Shown here piece by piece: positions 1-6,271 of a stretch of DNA of 6,271 bases. The notes below the pieces were generated by a model that had not been told where the DNA came from, made no database searches, and worked only from the letters and a program-made list of their open reading frames with translations. The number at the start of each line of letters is the position of its first letter. The stretch's first letter is position 1. A program made the translations under genes and the position numbers. The stretch comes from Candidatus Omnitrophota bacterium (lineage in GTDB: Bacteria > Hinthialibacterota > Hinthialibacteria > JAKQFZ01), in assembly GCA_029558215.1 (NCBI GenBank), contig JAKQFZ010000752.1:1-6271 (forward strand), given 5' to 3'.

Positions 1-3000
1 AGGATATCCTGGATCTCCAGGTTTGGTTTGCACTCTCCCGATCTTGGAACGATGCCATTAAGCCAAGGGCTATCGTGGATCTCGACAGGCAGCAGACGCT
101 GAAAGCTCTTATAGAGAAAGACCGCAAGTATAAGCAGGAAGACAAAGAGTTTTTCAGGCCCCTTTTGAGGCAGTTTGCGAACATTGATGAGGCTCGGATC
201 GCGTACGACAATGGAATCATCGGCCTACAAGAGGAGATTCGTATCCGAGTCAAGAATGAAACGATCAAGACCACCATGGGAAGAGTCTTTTTCAATGAAG
301 CTCTTCCTGAGAATTTCCCATTTGTCAATAAGTTGATGGACAAGAAGGAACTCTCTCGCCTCGTGTCCCGCATCTACTTTGAATCCGGCCAGGCTGAGAC
401 AGCACTCCTCTTGGATCGCCTGAAGACCTTGGGCTTCACCTACGCGAAGCTTTCAGGACTCTCTATCAGTGTTTCTGACTTGGTTGTGCCTGCGGAGAAG
501 CGTGGCATCATCGCCCAGGCGGATGAGGATGTTCGTCGAGTCATGGAGCAGTTTCGCCAGGGTGTCATCACTGATGTCGAAAGATACAATAAGATCGTTG
601 ATACCTGGCAGCGAACAACTTACGACGTGGGTGCTTTCATGATGAAGCGGTTCGAGAAGGATCAATGCGGATTCAATCCCATTTTCATGATCCTGAATTC
701 AGCATCACGTGGTTCCAGAGATCAGATTAGCCAGTTGGCGGGGATGCGTGGTGCGATGAACCGTCCCACCAAGAAGATGACAGGTGCCGTCGGAGAGGTC
801 ATTGAATCTCCGATTAAGTCCAATTTCAAAGAAGGACTTACCATGTTGGAGTATTTCATCTCCACCCATGGCGCTCGAAAGGGTCTTGCCGACACCGCGT
901 TGAAGACCGCAGAAGCCGGATACTTGACCCGTCGCCTTGTTGACGTAGCGCAGGACGTCATTGTGAACGAAGATGACTGCGGAACGATGCAGGGCGTTGA
1001 GGTAGGTGCCATCCGCGCTGGAGACCTTGTGTTTGAGGGTCTCAAGGATCGTATCGTTGGTAGAGTCTCCTTGGATGATATCTACAATCCGCTCTCTTCG
1101 GAGCGTGAGGTACTGGTCGCCGCGGGTGAGATCATCACACCCGAGATCGCGGACAGAATTGTTCTCTGCGGTATCGAACATGTCACTATCCGAACGGTTA
1201 TGACCTGTGAAACTCGCCGAGGCATTTGTGCCAAGTGTTATGGATGGGATATGACCCGAGGCAAGTTGGTGGAAGTGGGAGAAGCTGTCGGAGTCATCGC
1301 TGCCCAGTCTATTGGTGAGCCGGGAACACAGTTGACATTGAGAACCTTTCACATTGGTGGAACAACCAGCCGTGTGCTTCGTCAGTCTGATGCCCGTGTA
1401 AGCAAATTTGAGCAGGACGGAGTTGGTTTCCGCCTAGGTGAATTTGGCCATGTGAAATTCATCAATGTGAAGACCGTTGATGATCGCAAAGGCACCAGGA
1501 CTGTTATCAACCGTGCAGGGAGAATCCTGGCAGCACGCTCCGGCATTCGAGCCGATGGTGTGGCCAAGGGTACAACGGGTAGAGTGATCTATAAGAACAT
1601 TGCAATAGAGAAAGACTCAGAAGGTCGCTCTATTGTCCTCAACTCGGATGGCTCCCTTGAACTCCAGTATAAGGGTAAGACGATTCAGGAAAACTTCAAC
1701 ATTCCTCATGGCGCTGTGATGCTTGTGCCGAATGACTCCCGAGCCAATCCAGGACAGCTTCTGGCTGAATGGCAGCCTTTCTCACGCCCCCAGCTAGCCG
1801 AAGTTGCCGGAACAATCAAGTTCCTTGAGATCGAACGCGGGGATAATCTTATCAACCAAGGCACGGCACGCAAGCCGGTTTGGGCTATCGTACCAAGCAA
1901 GACTCTGCGACCGATGATCCAGATTCTTGACAGCAAAGGTTCCGTTCTGCGTGAAATCCCACTCCATCCGGGTGGTGTGGTTTGTGTCTCAGACGGACAG
2001 AAAGTCCAACCGGGAGACAGTTTGACATTGCTGGAGACGCCTATCATCTCCTCATTCGAGGGAAAGTGCCGTTTCATTGACTTGGAGGAAGGTCTTACCC
2101 TGCGCAAGCAACTCGACAGAGCGGAGACGCTTCAATCCTTTGTTGTAGAGGGAAAGATGAAGCCTGGCAGCTCTGGGGTGATGCAGCCCAGACTTGCCAT
2201 CGTCGGAAAAGGTGGCGTGATCCTTCAGGAATACCATGTTCCCGCAGGCTATTTCCTGACCATTGAGGAAGGAGACGACGTCTTTGATGGCACCGTTTTG
2301 GCAAGAGCAGACCAGACCGTCCAAGACAAATTCCAGAATGTCGAATACCTTCCAGCAGGTTCGGTTCTTCACAAAGCCGATGGTCAGAAGGTTGACAGGG
2401 ACGAAGTCATCGCCTCTTGGGACGCTTACTCGGTTCCGATTGTCTCGGAAGCGCGAGGCGAATGCCAGTACAATCACATGGTTCAGGGTGTGACGTATAG
2501 CGTCCTTGACAAGAAGGGCGAAGACGGTGGCCAAGCTCAACGAATGATCATGGAGCACAAGGAAGACTATCATCCGAGCATCATCATCAAGGACAAAGAG
2601 ACTGGAAAGGTCTTCCACTACCCATTGCCTACTGGCGCACAGGTCATGGTTGAGGACGGTGCTGAAGTATATCCGGGAGACACGCTCGCCAAGATTCCAC
2701 AGGAATCAACCAAATCCCGTGACGTGACCGGTGGTCTACCTCGTGTTGAGGAGATTCTTGAAGCACGTCGTCCGAAACCAAAGGAGCTTTCGGTGATCAG
2801 CCGATATGATGGTTGGGTGCGTGTGCCTCAGCCAGGTGGAGTGGATGAAGACCTCGAGAAGAAGATTGAGGCGAAGGGATACAAGAAGAAGCGTGGTATT
2901 CGTTGGGTTCTTGTCATGAACAATGAAGGTGAAATTCTTGATGCCTACAAGGTGGATACAGGAAAGCACCTGACAGTCTCTGACGGTGATTGGGTACAGC

Positions 3001-3548
3001 ACGGTGACAAACTCGTGGATGGTTCAATCGATCCACATGAGTATCTCGCGGTCATGGGTGAACGCAAGGCTCAGGAGTATCTCTTGAACGAAATCCAGGA
3101 AGTCTACCGTCTCCAGAACGTCAGTATCAATGACAAACACATCGAAATCGTCATCCGACAGATGATGAAGAAGGTTCGAGTTACTGACCCGGGAGATACG
3201 GATCTCCTTCATGACGAGATAGAAGACAGATTCACAGTACTGGAAGCCAACGACAAACTCAGCGAGAAGGAACGGCCTGCGAAGTTTGAGCCGTGTCTGC
3301 TGGGTATCACAAAGGCCTCACTTGGAACTGACAGTTTCATCTCGGCCGCCTCATTCCAAGAGACAACGCGAGTGCTGACTCAAGCCGCGATCTGCGGAAA
3401 GTCTGACAAACTTCTTGGACTTAAGGAGAACGTCATCGTCGGCCATCTGATTCCCGCGGGAACCGGAAATGCGGAGTATGAGTATCTCCAGTTGGCTCCT
3501 CGCAGAGAGGAAGAGGAAACACCAAAGCAGCCCCAGACTGCTGGATAG
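1..3548 (+). CDS. rpoC: DNA-directed RNA polymerase subunit beta' (C-terminal ~1,180 residues; 5' end outside window)
   Basis: Encodes the C-terminal part of beta', the subunit that with beta forms the catalytic cleft of RNA polymerase. The frame is open from base 3 to TAG at 3546-3548. The catalytic NADFDGD loop would lie left of the window. Seen: the F-loop-side segment QLAGMRG (~734); the bridge helix with STHGARKGLADTALKTA and GYLTRRL (~860-945); four zinc-site cysteines at codons 978, 1206, 1227 and 1236 (DDCGT, then CxxxxxxCxxC); trigger helix 1, IGEPGTQLTLRTFHIGG (to 1361); trigger helix 2, DVTGGLPRVEEILEARRPK (2721-2777); and the C-terminal clamp, VYRLQNVSINDKHIE, SAASFQETTRVL and GHLIPAGTG. 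Between the trigger helices lies a ~450-residue insertion, annotated separately. The C-terminus is a short charged tail (REEEE). GTG at 75 is not the start, because homology and the open frame argue for continuation from upstream. rpoB would be expected upstream. No ribosomal protein gene follows. Identity is certain; the FCB-like affinity is inferred from motif wording. Confidence 0.98.
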   Translation, partial: DILDLQVWFALSRSWNDAIKPRAIVDLDRQQTLKALIEKDRKYKQEDKEFFRPLLRQFANIDEARIAYDNGIIGLQEEIRIRVKNETIKTTMGRVFFNEALPENFPFVNKLMDKKELSRLVSRIYFESGQAETALLLDRLKTLGFTYAKLSGLSISVSDLVVPAEKRGIIAQADEDVRRVMEQFRQGVITDVERYNKIVDTWQRTTYDVGAFMMKRFEKDQCGFNPIFMILNSASRGSRDQISQLAGMRGAMNRPTKKMTGAVGEVIESPIKSNFKEGLTMLEYFISTHGARKGLADTALKTAEAGYLTRRLVDVAQDVIVNEDDCGTMQGVEVGAIRAGDLVFEGLKDRIVGRVSLDDIYNPLSSEREVLVAAGEIITPEIADRIVLCGIEHVTIRTVMTCETRRGICAKCYGWDMTRGKLVEVGEAVGVIAAQSIGEPGTQLTLRTFHIGGTTSRVLRQSDARVSKFEQDGVGFRLGEFGHVKFINVKTVDDRKGTRTVINRAGRILAARSGIRADGVAKGTTGRVIYKNIAIEKDSEGRSIVLNSDGSLELQYKGKTIQENFNIPHGAVMLVPNDSRANPGQLLAEWQPFSRPQLAEVAGTIKFLEIERGDNLINQGTARKPVWAIVPSKTLRPMIQILDSKGSVLREIPLHPGGVVCVSDGQKVQPGDSLTLLETPIISSFEGKCRFIDLEEGLTLRKQLDRAETLQSFVVEGKMKPGSSGVMQPRLAIVGKGGVILQEYHVPAGYFLTIEEGDDVFDGTVLARADQTVQDKFQNVEYLPAGSVLHKADGQKVDRDEVIASWDAYSVPIVSEARGECQYNHMVQGVTYSVLDKKGEDGGQAQRMIMEHKEDYHPSIIIKDKETGKVFHYPLPTGAQVMVEDGAEVYPGDTLAKIPQESTKSRDVTGGLPRVEEILEARRPKPKELSVISRYDGWVRVPQPGGVDEDLEKKIEAKGYKKKRGIRWVLVMNNEGEILDAYKVDTGKHLTVSDGDWVQHGDKLVDGSIDPHEYLAVMGERKAQEYLLNEIQEVYRLQNVSINDKHIEIVIRQMMKKVRVTDPGDTDLLHDEIEDRFTVLEANDKLSEKERPAKFEPCLLGITKASLGTDSFISAASFQETTRVLTQAAICGKSDKLLGLKENVIVGHLIPAGTGNAEYEYLQLAPRREEEETPKQPQTAG
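1362..2717 (+). other. Trigger-loop insertion of RpoC (SI3-like), enlarged, with tandem SBHM-type repeats
   Basis: This in-frame segment of rpoC encodes about 450 residues between FHIGG of trigger helix 1 and RDVTGG of trigger helix 2. Known of the family: B. subtilis has only a few residues here, and E. coli has SI3, 188 residues forming two sandwich-barrel hybrid motif (SBHM) domains that move as the trigger loop folds and affect pausing and transcript cleavage. Seen here: an N-terminal part resembling the start of SI3 (GHVKFINVKTV), then repeated hairpins of the form P-x-G-(5-7)-DG-xx-V-xx-GD-x-LA. Two blocks resemble the E. coli first-SBHM wording (AEWQPFSRP near 1764; ASWDAYSVP near 2412), and three resemble the second-SBHM wording (LRPMIQILD near 1905; QPRLAIV near 2184; HPSIIIKD near 2571). 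The end, GDTLAKIPQES, is almost E. coli-like. Duplication of an SI3 module is inference; the size and placement are read directly. Confidence 0.88.
1695..2693 (+). repeat. Five degenerate protein-level hairpin repeats inside the RpoC insertion
   Basis: Translated repeats with the pattern (I/V/L)P-x-G-hydrophobic run-DG-xx-V-xx-GD-x-LA lie at about 1695-1772 (IPHGAVMLVPNDSRANPG), 1956-2030 (HPGGVVCVSDGQKVQPGD), 2232-2306 (VPAGYFLTIEEGDDVFDG), 2343-2420 (LPAGSVLHKADGQKVDRD) and 2619-2693 (LPTGAQVMVEDGAEVYPGD). A sixth, at about 2943-3017 (TGKHLTVSDGDWVQHGD), lies after trigger helix 2 and matches the conserved beta' core, so it is not part of the insertion. They are diverged at DNA level and are not a nucleotide tandem repeat. 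The pattern is the characteristic turn of SBHM folds; the fold assignment is by family knowledge. Confidence 0.75.
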
Positions 3549-3719
3549 CATCCGAGTAGTTTGGCACCTGTGAGCAGATGAGCTATGTCACACTTCTGTG
3601 TGGTGCTCGTTCGGAGAGGAAACCGCCTCTTGTAGGGTTTGGTTTCGCTTAAGTGAACAACTAACCCCTCCGTGTTGTAGAGATTGCACGGAGGGGTCTT
3701 CATTTGAGAAATGTGGAAA
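3549..3719. other. Convergent intergenic region between rpoC and the histidine kinase gene
   Basis: This is the 171-base gap between the facing stop codons of rpoC and the kinase gene. The right part holds the strong terminator hairpin listed separately. The left part (3549-3663) shows only two small imperfect hairpins (3589-3602, 5-bp stem with TTCT loop; 3615-3630, 5-bp stem with 6-base loop). I see no credible open reading frame, tRNA or recognisable RNA motif. Promoters are not expected, since both genes run into the gap. Confidence 0.8.
3664..3697. terminator. Probable bidirectional intrinsic terminator
   Basis: A perfect 11-bp inverted repeat, ACCCCTCCGTG (3664-3674) and CACGGAGGGGT (3687-3697), encloses a 12-base loop. 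The stem is GC-rich. On the + strand it is followed by CTTCATTT (3698-3705), and on the - strand by TAGTTGTT (3663-3656), each with five T in eight bases, so both tails are moderately U-rich and neither is a classic run. The hairpin begins 22 bases after the kinase stop and 115 bases after the rpoC stop, which fits a shared terminator for convergent genes. Efficiency in each direction cannot be judged from sequence. Confidence 0.85.
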
Positions 3720-5885
3720 TCAGTCTCGCGATGTCTGCTGAGTCTGTCCGAGTGCCTGCTGAATTATCTGAGTGAGTTGTGCCACACCAAACGGTTTGTG
3801 CAGAAATCCTGCCAGATCCTCCACCCCAAAATGTGAACGGGCGTCGTGCTCATCGTATCCACTCATAAGGACGATTGGGACGTCATCGTTCAAACGTCGC
3901 AGTTCAACCAGGGTCTCAGCTCCATCAAGCTCGGGCATAGTCATATCCAAGAGGATGGCGGAAATCGCGTCAGAGTGAGATTGAAACAACTGCAATGCTT
4001 CACGACCGTTTCGAGCAGTGAAGACTCTCAGACCCATTCGAGAGAGAATACTCGACGTAAGCCTGAGAATGGAGGGTTCATCGTCCGCAACAAGGATAGT
4101 GCCGGTTCCCTTCCATTCCGCCTTCCTCTCCGGACGAGGAACTGCTTCCACAGCAACGGTCTTTGAGACAGGGAAATGAACCCTAAAGACAGAGCCGGTA
4201 CCAACCTCACTCGTTACAGTGATAAAGCCTTGATGCCCACGGACAATTCCCAAAACCGCTGCGAGACCCAAACCCCGCCCAGAAAACTTGGTCGTGAAGA
4301 AAGGTTCAAATATCCTGTCCAAGGTTTCCTGAGTCATACCGTCTCCTGTATCAGCAATCTCAAGGGAGACGTAAGGACCCTCGGCAAGTTCTCGCTGAGG
4401 GAATCGAGCTGCAGCGAAATCCTCTTTCGAACAGTTCCTCACACTGGTGCCTATCGTAATCGTACCCCCACTTGAACCTATGGCATCAGAGGCATTGGTA
4501 ATCAGGTTCATAATGACCTGGTTGATCTGTGTTGAGTCTGCCATAATTAAGGGCAGTTTCGAGGCGAGTCGGAAATCAAGTTGAGCCTTTTTTGAAATCG
4601 AAATACTAAGAAGATCCGATATTTGTTGCACGAGACAGCTGAGATCGAGCGCTCGAACCTGAAAGCGACCTTTGCCGGAGTATGCCAACATCTGGCGGCA
4701 CAAATCCGCCGCATGCATCCCAGCTACTTCAATCTGCCTGATGCTCTGCAGAGCGGGAGTACTCTCCGGAAGGTCTACCATTGCCAGAGTGGCATACCCA
4801 ACGATACTTGTCAGCAGGTTGTTGAAATCGTGAGCGATCCCCCCAGCCAAAACGCCGAGGCTTTCGAGTTTCTGTGTGTGACGGATCTGCTCCTCGAGCC
4901 TCTTCTTCTCTTCTTGCTGCCGTATGCGCTCTGTTACATCTCGAATGATCTCTATCATGCCCGTGATGTTCCCATACGGGTCAACCATGGGAGATGTGGT
5001 TTGTTCAAGGAAGTGGACGTGATGTTTCGTATCCACTAAACGATATTCGATTGAGTCCGCCGTAAGCGAGTCCAGAACCCTCTTGCGATGAGCTAGGTAC
5101 TTGTCAGAATCTTCCGGATGAACAAAAGATGTCCATTCTCTGCGTCCCATGACGAAGTCCTCTGGAAGTGTACCAGTCATTGCACCAACGATTGGGTTCA
5201 CACTCACGATACGCCCGGAACCATCGTAGACAATGATTGCGTCTCCAGCGTTTTCGGTCACAAGACGATGATGCGCCTCCGACTCGCACAACCGCTGAAG
5301 CATGGAATGGCCTGCGAGGATGCGCGCTGAGCGTTCAGCGACGAGAGATAGACTTCGCTCCTCGTCTTCTCCGAAGAATCCGGGTTGAGAATGACTCAAG
5401 TTGAGTACGCCAACAAGCTCCTCGTTCACATGAAGCGGGAAACAAAGGATTGAGCCGACGGGAGTCATACCCTCTCGCTGAGGAACAAAACGCTTGTCTT
5501 TGCTGACATCATCAACGCGGATTGCCTGACCATCCTGAGCTACCTGGCCAACGATGCCCTCCCCCAGCTCGAAAGTCCGTCCAAACCAATCTCCCGGTCG
5601 AAATGCAACTCCCTTCTCCTCGAATGGACTACAGGCAGCACGAAGCTTGAGACGATTGTCCTCATCGTCCATGAGCATCAGAGAGCAGTTCTCTGCGGCA
5701 AACCCGAAGGCAATGACTTCCACCACACGACGACAGACGTCCTCAAAGTTGGCACGTGGGTCATCCACCCTATCCATTTGCTTGAGGATTGACAAATCCT
5801 GCACCAGTCGCTCATAACGACGGGTCATCTGGCGCAAGGCTTCTGCATAGTGGGCGGAATTCCCCTCATCCATCTGCTCGTTCAT
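3720..5885 (-). CDS. Hybrid sensor histidine kinase (GAF-PAS-HisKA-HATPase_c-REC)
   Basis: A complete 721-residue soluble sensor kinase with no signal peptide or membrane segment. Order: an N-terminal coiled coil (~10-40); a GAF domain (~42-190, ending VLNLSHSQPGFFGEDEE), a likely ligand- or redox-sensing module with unknown ligand; a PAS domain (~203-320, ENAGDAIIVYDGSGRIVSVN, closing in IEIIRDVTER); a short coiled coil; HisKA with the phospho-accepting His352 in GGIAHDFNN; HATPase_c with N box NQVIMNLITNASDAI (455-469), G1 DTGDGM (512-517), FEPFFTT (526-532) and G2 GRGLGL (536-541); then a C-terminal receiver with acidic pair Asp601-Asp602, acceptor Asp647 (LLDMTMPELDG), Ser675 and Lys697 (HKPF). 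All key residues are intact, so it should autophosphorylate and pass phosphate to its own receiver. No DNA-binding or Hpt domain follows. ATG at 5885 is chosen because it lies 10 bases after the upstream stop, with weak GTGAG 9 bases before it; ATG four codons later is possible. Stop is TGA. Confidence 0.95.
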   Translation of the reverse strand: MNEQMDEGNSAHYAEALRQMTRRYERLVQDLSILKQMDRVDDPRANFEDVCRRVVEVIAFGFAAENCSLMLMDDEDNRLKLRAACSPFEEKGVAFRPGDWFGRTFELGEGIVGQVAQDGQAIRVDDVSKDKRFVPQREGMTPVGSILCFPLHVNEELVGVLNLSHSQPGFFGEDEERSLSLVAERSARILAGHSMLQRLCESEAHHRLVTENAGDAIIVYDGSGRIVSVNPIVGAMTGTLPEDFVMGRREWTSFVHPEDSDKYLAHRKRVLDSLTADSIEYRLVDTKHHVHFLEQTTSPMVDPYGNITGMIEIIRDVTERIRQQEEKKRLEEQIRHTQKLESLGVLAGGIAHDFNNLLTSIVGYATLAMVDLPESTPALQSIRQIEVAGMHAADLCRQMLAYSGKGRFQVRALDLSCLVQQISDLLSISISKKAQLDFRLASKLPLIMADSTQINQVIMNLITNASDAIGSSGGTITIGTSVRNCSKEDFAAARFPQRELAEGPYVSLEIADTGDGMTQETLDRIFEPFFTTKFSGRGLGLAAVLGIVRGHQGFITVTSEVGTGSVFRVHFPVSKTVAVEAVPRPERKAEWKGTGTILVADDEPSILRLTSSILSRMGLRVFTARNGREALQLFQSHSDAISAILLDMTMPELDGAETLVELRRLNDDVPIVLMSGYDEHDARSHFGVEDLAGFLHKPFGVAQLTQIIQQALGQTQQTSRD

Positions 5886-5895
5886 GCCAGAAGTC

Positions 5896-6271
5896 TCACT
5901 TTTCCTTCAGAATCGCAAGAAATTCACTGGTCTCTTCCCGGACTTTCTGCAGTTCAGAGACAAGAACCTGAACCTCTTCATCCGAGATCCTCAGAACCCT
6001 CTTCGCTTCCGGATCAACACACGCAGGATTGAAATCCCCAGCAATCCCAAACTCAGCGATTCGAGAGATCTCGTCTGCCGCTGCGGTCACCGAGACGTTT
6101 GCTCGATAGTCTCCCGTATACTTGGAAAGTCTATATCTGTACCCGATAGGATCGGAGATAAGTCCCGGAAATCGCCACTTCTCAGCAAGCCACTGACCCA
6201 CTTCAGCATTCGTTGTCTTTAGTTGAAGAAGTTCTTGCTGCATCAGGGCACATCCGTCGGAACGTGCTGAA
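5896..6271 (-). CDS. HDOD-domain signalling protein, C-terminal part (5' end outside window)
   Basis: The last ~124 codons are visible, ending in TGA at 5898-5896. The frame stays open from the ATG at 6243 to the right edge (nine more codons), so that ATG is probably internal. What is seen matches the end of an HDOD domain, an HD-superfamily relative without the catalytic metal site found in many bacterial signalling proteins: NAEVGQWLAEKWRFP (helix followed by the W-x-x-P turn), an alpha-helical ISDPIGYRYR, then AAADEISRIAEFGIAGDF and the usual tail VLRISDEEVQVLV, finishing in a charged helix. The usual H in H-A-E-V-G is N here, and the usual HH pair after the WxxP helix is replaced by RY. 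An N-terminal receiver or other domain may exist beyond the edge. Its stop is 10 bases from the kinase start, so the two are very probably one operon with this gene first. The specific role is unknown. Confidence 0.85.
   Translation of the reverse strand, partial: SARSDGCALMQQELLQLKTTNAEVGQWLAEKWRFPGLISDPIGYRYRLSKYTGDYRANVSVTAAADEISRIAEFGIAGDFNPACVDPEAKRVLRISDEEVQVLVSELQKVREETSEFLAILKEK

Noticed and set aside
1..10. Perfect palindrome AGGATATCCT at the left edge.
   Set aside because: It lies within rpoC coding sequence, is short, and has no partner site. It is likely chance.
75..80. GTG at 75 preceded by AAGGG, looking like a translation start for a separate C-terminal beta' polypeptide (split rpoC).
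   Set aside because: The frame is open back to base 3 without a stop, and the window simply begins inside the gene. A split gene would need upstream sequence to support it.
705..1352. Long open frame of 215 codons on the - strand.
   Set aside because: It lies entirely opposite the most conserved part of rpoC, and its translation shows no recognisable domain. It is a shadow of the coding strand.
2052..2618. Open frame of 188 codons on the - strand.
   Set aside because: It is opposite the rpoC insertion, whose own frame continues in a recognisable beta' pattern. No family features are visible in the - strand product.
3615..3630. Small hairpin AGAGG/CCTCT after rpoC as a first terminator.
   Set aside because: The stem has only 5 bp and no T-run follows. 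The 11-bp hairpin at 3664-3697 is far stronger.
3846..5039. Several + strand open frames of 60-138 codons.
   Set aside because: They lie opposite the kinase gene, which has intact domains throughout. The products are low-quality and show no motifs.

Overview
The window holds three protein-coding genes around one compact intergenic region. On the + strand, running in from the left edge, is the C-terminal ~1,180 residues of rpoC (RNA polymerase beta' subunit), ending at 3548. On the - strand, convergent with rpoC, is a two-gene unit read right to left: the C-terminal part of an HDOD-domain protein (cut by the right edge, stop at 5896), then, after 10 bases, a complete 721-residue hybrid sensor histidine kinase (5885 to 3720). 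The 171-base gap between rpoC and the kinase gene contains a strong GC-rich hairpin that probably terminates transcription from both sides.

The organism is a bacterium. The RpoC wording (SNFKEGL before the bridge helix, DVIVNEDDCGT at the first zinc cysteine, QLTLRTFH in the trigger loop, DPGDTDLL near the C-terminus, a trigger-loop insertion) resembles, from memory, the Fibrobacteres-Chlorobi-Bacteroidetes (FCB) superphylum and neighbouring candidate phyla more than Proteobacteria or Firmicutes. Base composition looks close to balanced. I cannot name a phylum; this is inference from motif wording and not from a search.

The most unusual element is inside rpoC. The trigger loop is interrupted by an insertion of about 450 residues (1362-2717), well over twice the 188 residues of SI3 in E. 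coli. It contains five recurrences of a glycine-rich beta-hairpin signature typical of sandwich-barrel hybrid motif (SBHM) domains, in an order suggesting that an E. coli-like SI3 module was duplicated or extended. A further oddity is the visible N-terminal ~57 residues: a charged, helix-like stretch where most RpoC proteins have a very short linker after the LGxYYxT motif.

Functionally, rpoC is core transcription machinery, while the - strand pair is a cytoplasmic signalling cassette: an HDOD regulator followed by a GAF-PAS-HisKA-HATPase-REC hybrid kinase with no DNA-binding output. The pair is probably co-transcribed. Nothing suggests that it works with RNA polymerase beyond being next to it. 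I see no RNA genes, mobile elements, CRISPR arrays or other complete genes, and no gene-free stretch longer than 171 bases.
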